A stretch of DNA of 64,000 bases from an uncultured Porphyromonas sp. (GTDB taxonomy: Bacteria > Bacteroidota > Bacteroidia > Bacteroidales > Porphyromonadaceae), in the NCBI GenBank assembly GCA_934364985.1, contig CAKRMU010000007.1, positions 1 through 64,000 on the forward strand, given 5' to 3'. Both the position numbers and the translations under genes were made by a program. This document shows positions 18,042-27,189 of this stretch, one piece after another; position 1 is the stretch's first letter, and the number at the start of each line of letters is the position of its first letter. The notes beneath the pieces are model-generated. The model worked only from the letters and a program-made list of their open reading frames with translations, did not search any database and was not told the DNA's origin.

Positions 18042-18863
18042 CTACTCTAAGTCTTGCGAGTAGCCAGACTCACTTGAGAGGTCGTTAGGCTCCTCAACTT
18101 CCGTATCGTCCGTTATCTCAATGGGTTTTGGCTTCTCCAGCTTAATCTTTTGTAGGAATAATGTCTGCTGACTTTTCCGGAGAAGGATTAAGATTTTAGC
18201 CGAACTGCTCATGGGGATAGAGTCAGGGAGTACAAAAGAATAGCGAAGATGGGTTGCATCGTTCTCAGGGATACCCTCTATCTTTTTGTACAACTCGCTC
18301 TCTGCATTAAGGAGAATCATACGACAACGTAAGGCAAACGTATCAGGTGCGATTCCCACAAGCGAGGCTGACCACACAAGAGTATCCGACGCTGCCTCAT
18401 CCCCCTCAAAGTCTATCTCCTTTTGGTAAGTCCAAAGCTTCAATTGGTGTGGTATGACGAATCGATCATCCGCTCCCCATAGAGACTCCATTGGCTTATA
18501 TCTAAGCCTGTGCAGATAGGTAGAATCGCTAAGAAAGGTATCGACAACGGCCTTTGAGTCGGTAAGCTCAATCTGCACTCTATCATATATCTCCCCCAGT
18601 CTATGAGCATTCTTGCTGTACCAAATTAAGGAAGAGTCATACTCCGCCTGCGAAACATGATGTTGCTTTAGTACGTTAGCGTAATACTTACGAGCGATAG
18701 AGTCGGGAAGGTATTCCCGCTCAATATACGCCTCGGTTATGAGCATATCTTTAGTGATTTCTGTCATCTTCTTTTTCCCCAATATGTCAGATGGCTTCTG
18801 GCATTGGGTGAATGCAAGTGCTAATAGGATGACAAAAGGCAAAAGGATATGCTTACTCTTCAT
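18042..18863 (-). CDS. DUF4296-type lipoprotein
   Basis: The 273-aa product has a lipoprotein signal (lipobox TQC, Cys at residue 21) and then a helical DUF4296-like domain (residues ~33-120, KMTEITKDMLITEAYIERE). The C-terminal half is less conserved and ends in an acidic tail. Function is unknown. Its start overlaps lspA by 11 bp, and it closes the ileS-traR/dksA-lspA run, an arrangement frequent in Bacteroidota. Being encoded next to the lipoprotein signal peptidase, it is presumably among that enzyme's substrates. Confidence 0.82.
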   Translation of the reverse strand: MKSKHILLPFVILLALAFTQCQKPSDILGKKKMTEITKDMLITEAYIEREYLPDSIARKYYANVLKQHHVSQAEYDSSLIWYSKNAHRLGEIYDRVQIELTDSKAVVDTFLSDSTYLHRLRYKPMESLWGADDRFVIPHQLKLWTYQKEIDFEGDEAASDTLVWSASLVGIAPDTFALRCRMILLNAESELYKKIEGIPENDATHLRYSFVLPDSIPMSSSAKILILLRKSQQTLFLQKIKLEKPKPIEITDDTEVEEPNDLSSESGYSQDLE

Positions 18864-19536
18864 GCTTCTTATTAAGGCTATTAAGCAATTGGCTAAAGGG
18901 ATGTGTGTAAAAAATAATTAGCACAATAACCCCTACAGATATGCAGGCATCAGCAAAGTTGAATATGGGACGAAAAAAAACCAATTCATTACCACCGACC
19001 CACGGGATCCACTCAGGCCATGTGGTATTGATAAGGGGGAAGTAGAGCATATCTACGACTTTGCCATGTAGCAAATCGGCATAACCGCCATCAGAAGGCA
19101 TAAAAGTGGCCACCCGACCATAGCTATGCGAGAAGATCTTACCATAGAATACGGAGTCGATAATATTCCCCACAGCACCGGCAAAGATGGCGACCATACA
19201 GAGTAGAAAACCCACAGAGTATTCTCCTTTAACCACCTTTGTGATGAGCCAAGCTATAGCCACGCTCGCCACGATCCTGAATATAGTGAGAAAAACCTTG
19301 TCAATAAACTCCCAGCCAAATGCCATGCCAGGATTCTCCGTAAAGTAAATATAAAACCAGTCGGTTACCCTTATACTATCGCCCAACATCATATTAGTTT
19401 TGACCCAAAACTTGATACTTTGGTCGATCAATAGCAGGATGAGGATAATGCCTATCGCTAACCATGCTCTCTTTTTAGTCTTACACTCTGAAAGCGAAGA
19501 GGATATGATGTCTTGGTATTTGGCGTTTTCTGCCAT
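18853..19536 (-). CDS. lspA: Lipoprotein signal peptidase II
   Basis: LspA cleaves the signal peptide of prolipoproteins in the inner membrane. Four membrane helices are visible (one begins WLAIGIILILLLIDQSIKFWV). The catalytic aspartates lie in GNIIDSVFYG and FNFADACISVG, and the ENPGMAFG motif is present. The start at 19536 (MAENAKYQD) lies 13 bp after the preceding stop; an upstream ATG at 19578 would overlap that gene by 29 bp. The protein is longer than E. coli LspA because of an extended periplasmic loop, as is usual in Bacteroidota. Many lipoproteins in this window depend on it. Confidence 0.93.
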   Translation of the reverse strand: MAENAKYQDIISSSLSECKTKKRAWLAIGIILILLLIDQSIKFWVKTNMMLGDSIRVTDWFYIYFTENPGMAFGWEFIDKVFLTIFRIVASVAIAWLITKVVKGEYSVGFLLCMVAIFAGAVGNIIDSVFYGKIFSHSYGRVATFMPSDGGYADLLHGKVVDMLYFPLINTTWPEWIPWVGGNELVFFRPIFNFADACISVGVIVLIIFYTHPFSQLLNSLNKKHEE

Positions 19537-19549
19537 AATGGATAGCTTA

Positions 19550-19936
19550 TTACTTATGCTCGGCTTCCTTCGCTTCAATACTCAAAGTAGCGTGAGGTAC
19601 CGCTCTTAATCTCTCCTTAGGGATCAGCTTGCCTGTCACTCTACAGATGCCATAGGTACCATTCTCGATCCGTACAAGTGCTGCTTCAAGATTCTTGATA
19701 AACTTCTGCTGGCGTGCAGCTTGGCTTGCAGTCTCCTGCTTCGAGAGTAGCACAGCACTCTCAGTTAAGTTTTTATAAGTCGGCGTGGTATCCGTAATAT
19801 CATTGCCATCATTTGTATCCATTGACGAGACAAGTAACTCATAATTACGTCTTGCTTTAGCGAGCTTCTTCTCTATGATCTCCCTAAACTCCTCTAATTC
19901 TTCTGGGCTATAGCTGTTCTTTTCCATACTTTTCAA
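19550..19936 (-). CDS. TraR/DksA family protein lacking the zinc cysteines
   Basis: The 128-aa protein has the DksA-like layout: an N-terminal coiled-coil region (residues ~8-95), then a small C-terminal domain. The canonical four-cysteine zinc finger is degenerate; YGICRVTGKLIPKERLRAVP keeps one Cys only, so zinc is probably not bound. This form is common in Bacteroidota. By homology it may bind the RNA polymerase secondary channel. It lies 14 bp after ileS and 13 bp before lspA in one operon. An alternative start is the ATG three codons in. Confidence 0.85.
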   Translation of the reverse strand: MKSMEKNSYSPEELEEFREIIEKKLAKARRNYELLVSSMDTNDGNDITDTTPTYKNLTESAVLLSKQETASQAARQQKFIKNLEAALVRIENGTYGICRVTGKLIPKERLRAVPHATLSIEAKEAEHK

Positions 19937-19950
19937 TCTTGTCTAATATA

Positions 19951-22900
19951 TTAAGCCTTGGTTACTAATACCGCTATATCAAGCACCTCATCTATATTAA
20001 GGGTCTCGCCACCTGCGACATCAGTAGCCGTCTCTATGCTTAGTGCTTGGACCTGAGTGGTGATATAATCCTTATGGTGTTGGAGTACCTCTATGGTCTC
20101 ATTACGCTCCTCAAGCACAACATTTATCTTATCTGCAACCTCAAAATTCTGGGCTTTACGGATATTTTGTATACGATTAACGAGCTCTCGAGCCAAGCCC
20201 TCAAGCTTAAGCTCTGGGGTAATCGTCTCATCAAGAGCTACGGTTATCGCACCCTCGTTTTGCACTAACCACCCTGGCACATCCTCAGAAATGATCTCGA
20301 CATTATCCAAAAGGATCTCCTTCCCGAGGTAATCTATCTTGCCCTTTTGTTCAAAATCAAATATCGCGTCTTTACTAAGTCCGGTGAGGTAATTAGCCAC
20401 TTGCTTCATCTCTTTCCCAAAAATAGGACCAAGAGATTTGAAGTTTGGTTTGACCTTCTTTACCACAACATCGGCAGAATTGTCAGCAAAAACCAATTCT
20501 TTAACGTTAACTTCATTAAGAATAAGATCCTGCACTCTCTCTATCGAGTTTCGGGTTTCCTTGTCATTCGATAGCACCAAAAACTTAGCCAAAGGCTGGC
20601 GAACCTTGATATTCATTCGCCGACGTAGAGCCAGCACCATACTGCTAATCCTCTGAGCGTAATCCATGGATGTCTCGAGCTGAGTGTCCACTTCGTTAGG
20701 ATTAGCTTCGGGATAATCCGTGAGGTGTACCGACTTACTCTGCCCCGTAAGGTCATCGTAGAGCATCTCTGAGTAGAATGGAGCGACAGGAGCTATCAGT
20801 TTAGCGATGTCACGGAGACAGCGATACAACGTCTGGTATGCCGATAGCTTATCCTGACTCATACCTCCTCCCCAGAAGCGTTTACGACTAAGTCGCACGT
20901 ACCAATTGCTGAGCTGGTCATTAACGAAATCCGAAATAGCTCTCGTGGCTTTTGTGGGATCGTAATCCTCCAAGTCGGCAGTTACCTCAGCGATTAAGCT
21001 ATTTAGAGCTGAGAGGATCCATCTATCCAGCTCCGGTCTTTCGGCGAATGGGACTTGTGCTGTGTCGGGATCAAAGTTGTCGATATTGGCATAAAGGGCG
21101 AAGAAAGAGTAGGTATTGTAAAGGGTGCCGAAGAACTTTCGCTGCACTTCGTCTACCCCTTCGGGGTCAAAACGTAGGTTATCCCAGGGCGAGGAGTTGC
21201 TGATCATATACCAGCGAAGTGGGTCAGAGCCTTTCTCCTCTATCACCTTAAATGGGTCTACGCTATTACCTAAGCGTTTGCTCATCTTATTTCCGTCCTT
21301 GTCTAATACCAAACCATTTGAGATGACATTCTTAAATGCGATGCTATCGAATATCATCGTAGCAATGGCGTGTAGGGTAAAGAACCACCCACGTGTTTGG
21401 TCTACGCCCTCGGCAATAAAGTCGGCCGGATAGAGACCTTTATCATCTATTAGGTTGCGATTTTCGAAAGGATAATGGAGCTGAGCATAGGGCATTGCTC
21501 CGGAGTCAAACCATACGTCAATAAGATCTGATTCGCGGTACATTGGTTCGCCTTTTGAGCTTACGAGTACGATATCATCGACATAAGGTCGGTGCAGATC
21601 TATCTTATCGTAGTTGTCTGTGCTATTATCGCCGATGGTGAAATTCTTAAATGGATTATCACTCATCACGCCTTTAGCCACGGACTTATCTATCTCTCTT
21701 ATTAATTCTTCTACCGAGCCGATGCAGATTTCTTCGCTTGAATCTTCTGTCCTCCAAATGGGCAGTGGTGTCCCCCAGTATCGCGAACGACTAAGATTCC
21801 AATCCTGCAAGTTTTTGAGCCACATCCCGAATCTTCCAGAGCCCGTACTGGCTGGTTTCCAATGAATGGTTTCGTTAAGCTCTTGCATCCGGTCCTTAAG
21901 GGCGGTACTACGGATGAACCAACTATCGAGTGGGTAATATAGGATGGGCTTATCTGTCCTCCAGCAATGTGGATAGCTGTGTGTCTGCTTTTCGATCTTG
22001 AAAGCCTGACCTTTTTGTTTCAGCTCCATACATATAGCGATATCCAGTGTCTCATCTTTCTCTGTGAGCTCCGGGCTATAATCATTCTTTACATACCTAC
22101 CTTGGTACGTTTTGTATGCCTCTGCATCCATCCTACTTGCGACAAACTTGGGGTCCAAGTCGTCTAAAAGGAAGTACTTGCCCTGTAGATCGACCATTGG
22201 GCGTTCTCTACCATTTTTATCTAAAAGCAATAAATGGGGGATGGCATTAGCGTTAGCAGCTCTCTGGTCATCAGCACCAAACGTAGGTGCGATATGCACA
22301 ATACCTGTACCATCTTCAGTAGAAACGAAGTCAGCGGCTATCACTCTGAAGGCTCCCTCTCCGGGGTTAACCCATGGGAAAAGCTGCTTGTACTCCCAGC
22401 CCACGAGGTCACCCCCCATATACTCACGTATCACTCGGTACGGAATAATCTTGCTACCTTTTTCGGGTGGGGTCATAGGTAGCTCTGCCCCCTCAGGCTT
22501 AAAGTAGCTCCCTAATAGGGGTTTCGCGAGAATTACAGTGACTGCTTCGAGCGAATATGGATTGTAGGTCTGCACTGCCACATATTCGATCTTGGCTCCC
22601 ACTGCCAAGGCTGTATTGGAGGGTAATGTCCATGGTGTCGTCGTCCAAGCTATGAAATAAGCTTTGCCATGCTGTGTCAATTCGGAGGATGGCTGACGCA
22701 ACTCAAACATCACCGTAGCCATTGTATCCTTGACGTCTCGATAGGTACCGGGCTGATTCAATTCGTGTGAGCTCAGCCCTGTACCTGCGGCAGGTGAATA
22801 GGGCTGAATGGTATAACCTTTATAGAGCAATCTCTTTTTATAGAGCTCCTTAAGCAGGTACCAAAGGGTTTCAATGTATCTATTATCATAGGTAATATAG

Positions 22901-23352
22901 GGGTGATCCATATCCACCCAATAGCCCATCTTCTCGGTGAGATTCCGCCACTCACTTGTGTACTTCATCACCTCCTGCCGGCACTCGGTATTATAGTCCT
23001 CAACAGAGATCTTAGTGCCAATATCTGCTTTAGTGATACCGAGCTTTTTTTCCACACCCAGCTCCACGGGTAGTCCATGGGTATCCCAGCCGGCTTTTCG
23101 CTCTACTCGGAAGCCCTTCATTGTCTTGTATCGGCAAAAAATATCCTTGATGGTACGTGCCATTACGTGGTGAATACCTGGCATACCATTAGCGGATGGA
23201 GGTCCTTCATAAAAGATATATTTAGGAGCTCCCTCTCGCTCTTTCAGTGACTGCCTAAATAGATCTTCTCTTTGCCATTGTGCGAGTATCTCCTTATTGA
23301 CTTTAGAGAGATCCAAGCCGCTATATTCAGCAAATCTCTTTTTATTGCCCAT
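19951..23352 (-). CDS. ileS: Isoleucine--tRNA ligase
   Basis: IleRS charges tRNA-Ile and edits misactivated valine. The 1133-aa class I synthetase has the HIGH-type motif in PPSANGMPGIHHVMAR and KMSKR in DGNKMSKRLGNS. The CP1 editing domain carries TTPWTLPSNTALAVG and GTGIVHIAPTFGADD. The long C-terminus without a visible zinc finger resembles the eukaryote-like IleRS2 group, which is often mupirocin resistant; that is inference. It is the promoter-proximal gene of the ileS-traR/dksA-lspA-DUF4296 operon. Confidence 0.96.
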   Translation of the reverse strand: MGNKKRFAEYSGLDLSKVNKEILAQWQREDLFRQSLKEREGAPKYIFYEGPPSANGMPGIHHVMARTIKDIFCRYKTMKGFRVERKAGWDTHGLPVELGVEKKLGITKADIGTKISVEDYNTECRQEVMKYTSEWRNLTEKMGYWVDMDHPYITYDNRYIETLWYLLKELYKKRLLYKGYTIQPYSPAAGTGLSSHELNQPGTYRDVKDTMATVMFELRQPSSELTQHGKAYFIAWTTTPWTLPSNTALAVGAKIEYVAVQTYNPYSLEAVTVILAKPLLGSYFKPEGAELPMTPPEKGSKIIPYRVIREYMGGDLVGWEYKQLFPWVNPGEGAFRVIAADFVSTEDGTGIVHIAPTFGADDQRAANANAIPHLLLLDKNGRERPMVDLQGKYFLLDDLDPKFVASRMDAEAYKTYQGRYVKNDYSPELTEKDETLDIAICMELKQKGQAFKIEKQTHSYPHCWRTDKPILYYPLDSWFIRSTALKDRMQELNETIHWKPASTGSGRFGMWLKNLQDWNLSRSRYWGTPLPIWRTEDSSEEICIGSVEELIREIDKSVAKGVMSDNPFKNFTIGDNSTDNYDKIDLHRPYVDDIVLVSSKGEPMYRESDLIDVWFDSGAMPYAQLHYPFENRNLIDDKGLYPADFIAEGVDQTRGWFFTLHAIATMIFDSIAFKNVISNGLVLDKDGNKMSKRLGNSVDPFKVIEEKGSDPLRWYMISNSSPWDNLRFDPEGVDEVQRKFFGTLYNTYSFFALYANIDNFDPDTAQVPFAERPELDRWILSALNSLIAEVTADLEDYDPTKATRAISDFVNDQLSNWYVRLSRKRFWGGGMSQDKLSAYQTLYRCLRDIAKLIAPVAPFYSEMLYDDLTGQSKSVHLTDYPEANPNEVDTQLETSMDYAQRISSMVLALRRRMNIKVRQPLAKFLVLSNDKETRNSIERVQDLILNEVNVKELVFADNSADVVVKKVKPNFKSLGPIFGKEMKQVANYLTGLSKDAIFDFEQKGKIDYLGKEILLDNVEIISEDVPGWLVQNEGAITVALDETITPELKLEGLARELVNRIQNIRKAQNFEVADKINVVLEERNETIEVLQHHKDYITTQVQALSIETATDVAGGETLNIDEVLDIAVLVTKA

Positions 23353-23391
23353 ACAATACTATCTACTATATTACCTTTATTTTATAATGTG

Positions 23392-23399
23392 CAAAGATA
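23392..23399 (-). promoter_or_regulatory. -7 box of the ileS operon
   Basis: Minus-strand TATCTTTG is an exact TAnnTTTG match, 39 bp upstream of the ileS ATG. The -33 region shows no clear TTTG. Confidence 0.55.
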
Positions 23400-23614
23400 C
23401 CCTTTTTTGACCACATTGCCATTGCACACCTTATAAAATGTAGGTAAGTACTCTCTTGAGAGGGATCTATCGAAAGACATTGAAATAAAAAGATAAGGCT
23501 CAAGAATCAGCATAAAAATCAGCACTTATACTTACTGATAATTAGACGGTTAAGGCCGTTGAACATTAGGAATATCGCCCTCTCCGGCACAACCGATACA
23601 CCTACCCTCAAAAC

Positions 23615-23698
23615 GGATACCCTATATCAGCCGAGACAAATACCCTGAATTCGTCGGAGCTAATACCTGGTATTCGTCAGGGTTAATATAGGGTATCC
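23615..23698. repeat. 84-bp modular palindromic element, copy D
   Basis: Cores GGATACCCTATATCA, AAATACCCTGAATTC, TAATACCTGGTATTC, TAATATAGGGTATCC; spacers GCCGAGAC, GTCGGAGC, GTCAGGGT. The inverse of core 4 is GGATACCCTATATTA, matching core 1 at 14 of 15 positions, so the element folds end to end. It follows CAAAAC and is the only copy lying between divergent genes. The rest of the 522-bp gap 23353-23874 holds the ileS and patatin promoters and nothing else that I recognise. Confidence 0.92.
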
Positions 23699-23812
23699 GT
23701 AAGAGCGTATCTTGAAGTCTAAGGAAAGGCAGGTAGTGAGGGCTATCATGGGCAACGCCTACCAAAAGTATTTACCTTACAGATAAAATGCAATGGTAAG
23801 GGGTAAATGGCA

Positions 23813-23844
23813 TTTGCCCAAGTGTACATTCTTAGGTATATTTG
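23813..23844 (+). promoter_or_regulatory. Promoter of the patatin gene
   Basis: TTTG (23813-23816), a 20-bp spacer and TATATTTG (23837-23844) match the Bacteroidota consensus. The box overlaps a possible TTG start at 23842, which is therefore unlikely to be used. Confidence 0.75.
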
Positions 23845-23874
23845 TTTAGTAAAAAATTGATAGATATACGTCGT

Positions 23875-24666
23875 ATGTTTTTTAAGGATTATAAGCTGGG
23901 CTTTGCCCTCTGTGGCGGTGGAGCTAAGGGGTTTGCCCATCTCGGAGCATTCAAAGCATTTAGGGAGCACGAGCTTAAGCCCAATATCATTGCCGGCACA
24001 AGTGCGGGGGCATTGGCAGGAGTATTCCTTGCCGATGGTTTTGAGCCTGAGGAAGTCGCCGAACTATTCAAGGGTCACAAGCTTACGGATTTTGCCTCAT
24101 TAAGTCTCTTTTCCGGTGGCTTGCTGAAGCCAAATGGTGTTGCTGAAATGATGAAAAAGAACCTGAGGGCTAAGACATTTGAGGAGCTTCAGATACCTTT
24201 TATCGCTGTTGCAACAGACTGGGAGATGCCCGAAATCAAATGCTTTAGAGAGGGTAAAGACTTAGTAGATGCCGTTGTAGCTTCGTGTACAGTGCCGATG
24301 GTTTTTCAGCCTATTGAGATCAATGGTAGGAAATATGTCGATGGCGGTGTACTCAAAAACTTCCCTGTCTCGGTGATTAGAGAGGAAGCCGAATACATCA
24401 TTGGAGTAAATCTCTCTAAAGTAATGCCCTACCAGCCTACCACTAATATCATGAAAGCGGCTGAGCGGTACTTTGATATCGCCTCTAAGGAGAATGTGCG
24501 TCAGGATATTCCGCTTGCAGATATTCTAATCGACATGGATGGCTTGCACGATTTCTCGATGTTTGATCTCAATTCGATTGATACCATTATGACCATCGGC
24601 TACGAGCGGGCAATCGAAACGCTCAACGACCCTAAGTATAAGAGAATATTAAGACGGATTAAGTAG
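23875..24666 (+). CDS. Patatin-like phospholipase
   Basis: This is a Ser-Asp dyad acyl hydrolase of about 263 aa. The oxyanion motif is CGGGAKGFAH near residues 13-22, the nucleophile Ser lies in GTSAG, and the catalytic Asp in YVDGGVLKNFP. No signal peptide is visible, and the size fits small cytoplasmic patatins (RssA/YlbK type) rather than the large outer-membrane PlpD type. The start ATG at 23875 (MFFKDYKLGF) is chosen because the upstream TTG lies within the promoter. It is monocistronic and converges with maf. Confidence 0.9.
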   Translation: MFFKDYKLGFALCGGGAKGFAHLGAFKAFREHELKPNIIAGTSAGALAGVFLADGFEPEEVAELFKGHKLTDFASLSLFSGGLLKPNGVAEMMKKNLRAKTFEELQIPFIAVATDWEMPEIKCFREGKDLVDAVVASCTVPMVFQPIEINGRKYVDGGVLKNFPVSVIREEAEYIIGVNLSKVMPYQPTTNIMKAAERYFDIASKENVRQDIPLADILIDMDGLHDFSMFDLNSIDTIMTIGYERAIETLNDPKYKRILRRIK

Positions 24667-24716
24667 TGGATAATGGTGCTAACCGGGTCCTTATCTACGC
24701 TTATCCCTATTTGAAT

Positions 24717-25361
24717 TTAATCCTTATTTTTTAGAAAAACCTTTAGGTCTTGGTACAATTGTGCTGTAGGTAACCCCATAACGTTATGGTAAGAGCCTAC
24801 GATTTCGGCAATGCCTATTAAGCCGATCCAGTCCTGTATCCCGTACGCTCCTGCTTTATCCAGCACTTGGTAGTGATCAAGGTAATAAGCGATCTCCTCC
24901 TCCGCCAGTGCATTAAAGCGGATCCTACTTTTCGCACTACTTTGAAATTGTCTTTTAGTCGTCGTAATGCAATACCCCGTAACGACCGTGTGCCACTCAC
25001 TCGATAGGCGTTGTAGAAAAGAGTGGGCCTCGTCAAGGTTTTTGGGCTTCTCCAGGACGTCTCTATCCAATATCACAATAGTATCGGCCGTGATGAGGAT
25101 TTCGTCCGGAGCCAAATCCACTTTAAGGCACTCTGCTTTTCTTTTCGCCAAAACCAAAGGAAAGTCTTCGGGATGCACAAAAGCCGAATGCTCCTCTGAG
25201 GCATTACTTGGCCGTACCTCAAAAGGAATATTTAGTGCCTTTAGCAGCTCCACACGACGAGGAGACTGCGACCCCAATACTACCTTTCGACCCTCAAGGC
25301 TTTCTGCTAAGGGATGTGTCGAATGTATGCTCATATCACCAACCAAATGCGTGTTCGTCAT
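24717..25361 (-). CDS. Maf-like nucleotide pyrophosphatase
   Basis: Maf proteins hydrolyse non-canonical or canonical nucleoside triphosphates (dTTP/UTP or m7GTP subgroups). The product shows VVLGSQSPRRVELL, the catalytic ITADTIVILD, and the C-terminal GLPTAQLYQDL. An alternative ATG at 25334 would start 1 bp after the kdsC stop and remove nine residues with no family similarity, so either start is possible. It is the last gene of a seven-gene run and converges with the patatin gene, with 50 bp between them and no clear terminator. Confidence 0.9.
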   Translation of the reverse strand: MTNTHLVGDMSIHSTHPLAESLEGRKVVLGSQSPRRVELLKALNIPFEVRPSNASEEHSAFVHPEDFPLVLAKRKAECLKVDLAPDEILITADTIVILDRDVLEKPKNLDEAHSFLQRLSSEWHTVVTGYCITTTKRQFQSSAKSRIRFNALAEEEIAYYLDHYQVLDKAGAYGIQDWIGLIGIAEIVGSYHNVMGLPTAQLYQDLKVFLKNKD

Positions 25362-25860
25362 TCATCCAAAGTCCTTTCATTTTAAGCACTTCCTCAATAA
25401 CGGCACGTGCCACACCCTCACCCCCGGCAACGGGAACAATATGACTGGCAATGGCTTTAACCTCAGTAGCCGCATCACTTGGTGCCACTGAAAAACCACA
25501 CGCTTTCATCACAGGGATATCAGGGATATCATCTCCGCAAAAAATACATTCCGATGGTGATAAACCTGTATTGCGGATAAAGTCGTGAAACGAATCCAGC
25601 TTCAGAGCACTACCCATATAGATATGCTCAACACCCAGACCTCCATAACGCTTAGGCACACTTTCGGAATAACCGCCAGAGATGATCCCTATAATCACGC
25701 CGTGTTTGAGGGCTTCTCGAATAGCATAACCATCACGAACGTTGACGGTACGCTCGGGTACGCCCTCGTTATCTATCGTCGTTGTCACACGAGATAGTAC
25801 ACCATCAATATCAAATAATACTGCCTCAATATGGCTTAAATCCTCAGGAAACTTACTCAT
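25336..25860 (-). CDS. kdsC: KDO-8-phosphate phosphatase
   Basis: KdsC is a HAD-family phosphatase releasing KDO for lipopolysaccharide core synthesis. The 174-aa product has motif I FDIDGVLS, the Ser motif IISGG, the Lys in SALKLD and motif III CGDDIPDIPVM. There is no cap domain, as expected for the tetrameric KdsC type. The start overlaps the DUF2520-type gene by 4 bp, and its end overlaps maf, so translation is probably coupled. The order DUF2520-kdsC-maf recurs in Bacteroidota. Confidence 0.93.
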   Translation of the reverse strand: MSKFPEDLSHIEAVLFDIDGVLSRVTTTIDNEGVPERTVNVRDGYAIREALKHGVIIGIISGGYSESVPKRYGGLGVEHIYMGSALKLDSFHDFIRNTGLSPSECIFCGDDIPDIPVMKACGFSVAPSDAATEVKAIASHIVPVAGGEGVARAVIEEVLKMKGLWMNDEHAFGW

Positions 25861-26648
25861 AAATCACGTACTTTCTTTTTGCTGATTATCGCCTTTGTTA
25901 GTACCTCATACAGCTCTTTGGATGAGCCTTGTAAGCATGAGAGATGTCGCTCTATCGTCTTATGATCTTCCCTAATTGCGGGTCCTGTCTGCACCATATG
26001 CGGAGGAAACTCTGAGGCTTTATCCAAAGTCTCCCGCACCAAAGGCAACAATACCGAAAAGTCTAAGCCTATTGAATGCATAATCTCATCCGCTTCTGCA
26101 TACAGATGATTCACAAAATTACACGCAAAGACAGACGCTATATGCAACTTCGCTCTATCAGATGAATTGAGGTACAAAGCCGTACGACTCCCCAATGCTT
26201 TCGTAATCGCTAAAATCGTATCCTCAGACTCCTCGTCACTCGATTCGTAAAAAATAGGGATCTCGGACGCAACCAACGCTCTCTCAGGTGAGAACGTCTG
26301 CATAGGGTATAGCACACCATAGTGAGGGACAGCCGCCAATACTTCAATAGGCGTACCCCCTGATGTGTGCAAAACAGTTGCAGGATAATCCGAGGGAAAT
26401 TGTGCCACAACATCCGAAATAACATCGTCCTTAACCGCCACGATAGTAACGTCTACGGAAAGCTTTATCAGCTCTTCGAGACCGCTTATTGCAGGGCAAC
26501 CCAAACGCTTTGACAAGGCCTCGGCGTGTGCCAATGTAGGGCTATATACACCCTGACACCGCATTCCTCCCACACACAATGCCGGGGCTATTTGACTAGC
26601 GACTCTGCCACTTCCTATGAGGGCAAAGCTACTTACCTCTTTCTTCAT
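25857..26648 (-). CDS. DUF2520/Rossmann-like NADP-binding protein
   Basis: The product (~263 aa) starts with a dinucleotide-binding loop (FALIGSGRVASQIAPAL) and has the C-terminal DUF2520 helical domain. It resembles F420-dependent NADP oxidoreductase or pyrroline-5-carboxylate reductase folds; the substrate is unknown. The ORF is open for another 128 codons upstream, but that part only shadows the nitroreductase gene in another frame, so the ATG at 26648 (MKKEVSS) is the start. It overlaps the nitroreductase end by 20 bp and kdsC by 4 bp. Confidence 0.85.
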   Translation of the reverse strand: MKKEVSSFALIGSGRVASQIAPALCVGGMRCQGVYSPTLAHAEALSKRLGCPAISGLEELIKLSVDVTIVAVKDDVISDVVAQFPSDYPATVLHTSGGTPIEVLAAVPHYGVLYPMQTFSPERALVASEIPIFYESSDEESEDTILAITKALGSRTALYLNSSDRAKLHIASVFACNFVNHLYAEADEIMHSIGLDFSVLLPLVRETLDKASEFPPHMVQTGPAIREDHKTIERHLSCLQGSSKELYEVLTKAIISKKKVRDL

Positions 26649-27177
26649 ACCCCCCAATAAAGACACGCTCCCACTCGACATCCGTTTCGCGTGGTTTAAG
26701 CATATCCCCCTCAGATACTTCCCCAATCGCCACGATACATAGTACCTTGTAGCTATCGGGTAGGTCCAATTTATATTTAACGTATTCCTCAGCTGTCGCA
26801 CCTTTAGGACAGGGACTATCCTCCACATGACACCAGCAAGAGCCGAGATCGTTATCCGTAACCGCCAACTGAAGATATGAAGCGGCAATTGCACAATCTG
26901 TATAAGGACGCTTGCTCTTAGTACTATCACTGCACACAACAATACCGACAGATGCCCCCGCCAAGAATTGACTTCCGTGCTCCTTACATTCGCTAAGAGC
27001 CTGAAGCATTGCCTTGTCTTCGACAACGACAAAACGGGTACTATGGCTGTTCTTAGAGGTAGGAGCTCTAAGTCCTGACTCTAATATATCCTGCAGGACT
27101 TCCGGTTTAATGGGGTCGGTAGAATACGACCGAACGCTTTGCCTTTTTCGACTTAAAAAAGTAAGATGTGAGAACAT
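26629..27177 (-). CDS. Nitroreductase family protein
   Basis: The 182-aa protein is an FMN-binding NAD(P)H oxidoreductase of the nitroreductase fold: RQSVRSYSTDPI for FMN phosphate binding, LESGLRAPTSKNSHS, and the C-terminal KVLCIVAIGEV. The substrate is unknown. It is 12 bp downstream of hemW and overlaps the next gene by 20 bp, so it is expressed with the hemerythrin-LuxR-hemW run. A redox link to those genes is possible but not shown. Confidence 0.9.
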   Translation of the reverse strand: MFSHLTFLSRKRQSVRSYSTDPIKPEVLQDILESGLRAPTSKNSHSTRFVVVEDKAMLQALSECKEHGSQFLAGASVGIVVCSDSTKSKRPYTDCAIAASYLQLAVTDNDLGSCWCHVEDSPCPKGATAEEYVKYKLDLPDSYKVLCIVAIGEVSEGDMLKPRETDVEWERVFIGGYEERGK

Positions 27178-27189
27178 AGTTTCAATTTA

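Noticed and set aside
24967-25491. 174-codon plus-strand ORF opposite maf and kdsC
   Set aside because: It lies antisense to two recognisable genes and its composition fits a shadow frame.
26649-27032. N-terminal extension of the DUF2520-like protein (128 codons)
   Set aside because: It overlaps the nitroreductase gene in another frame, has no family similarity, and the dinucleotide-binding fold begins directly after the ATG at 26648.
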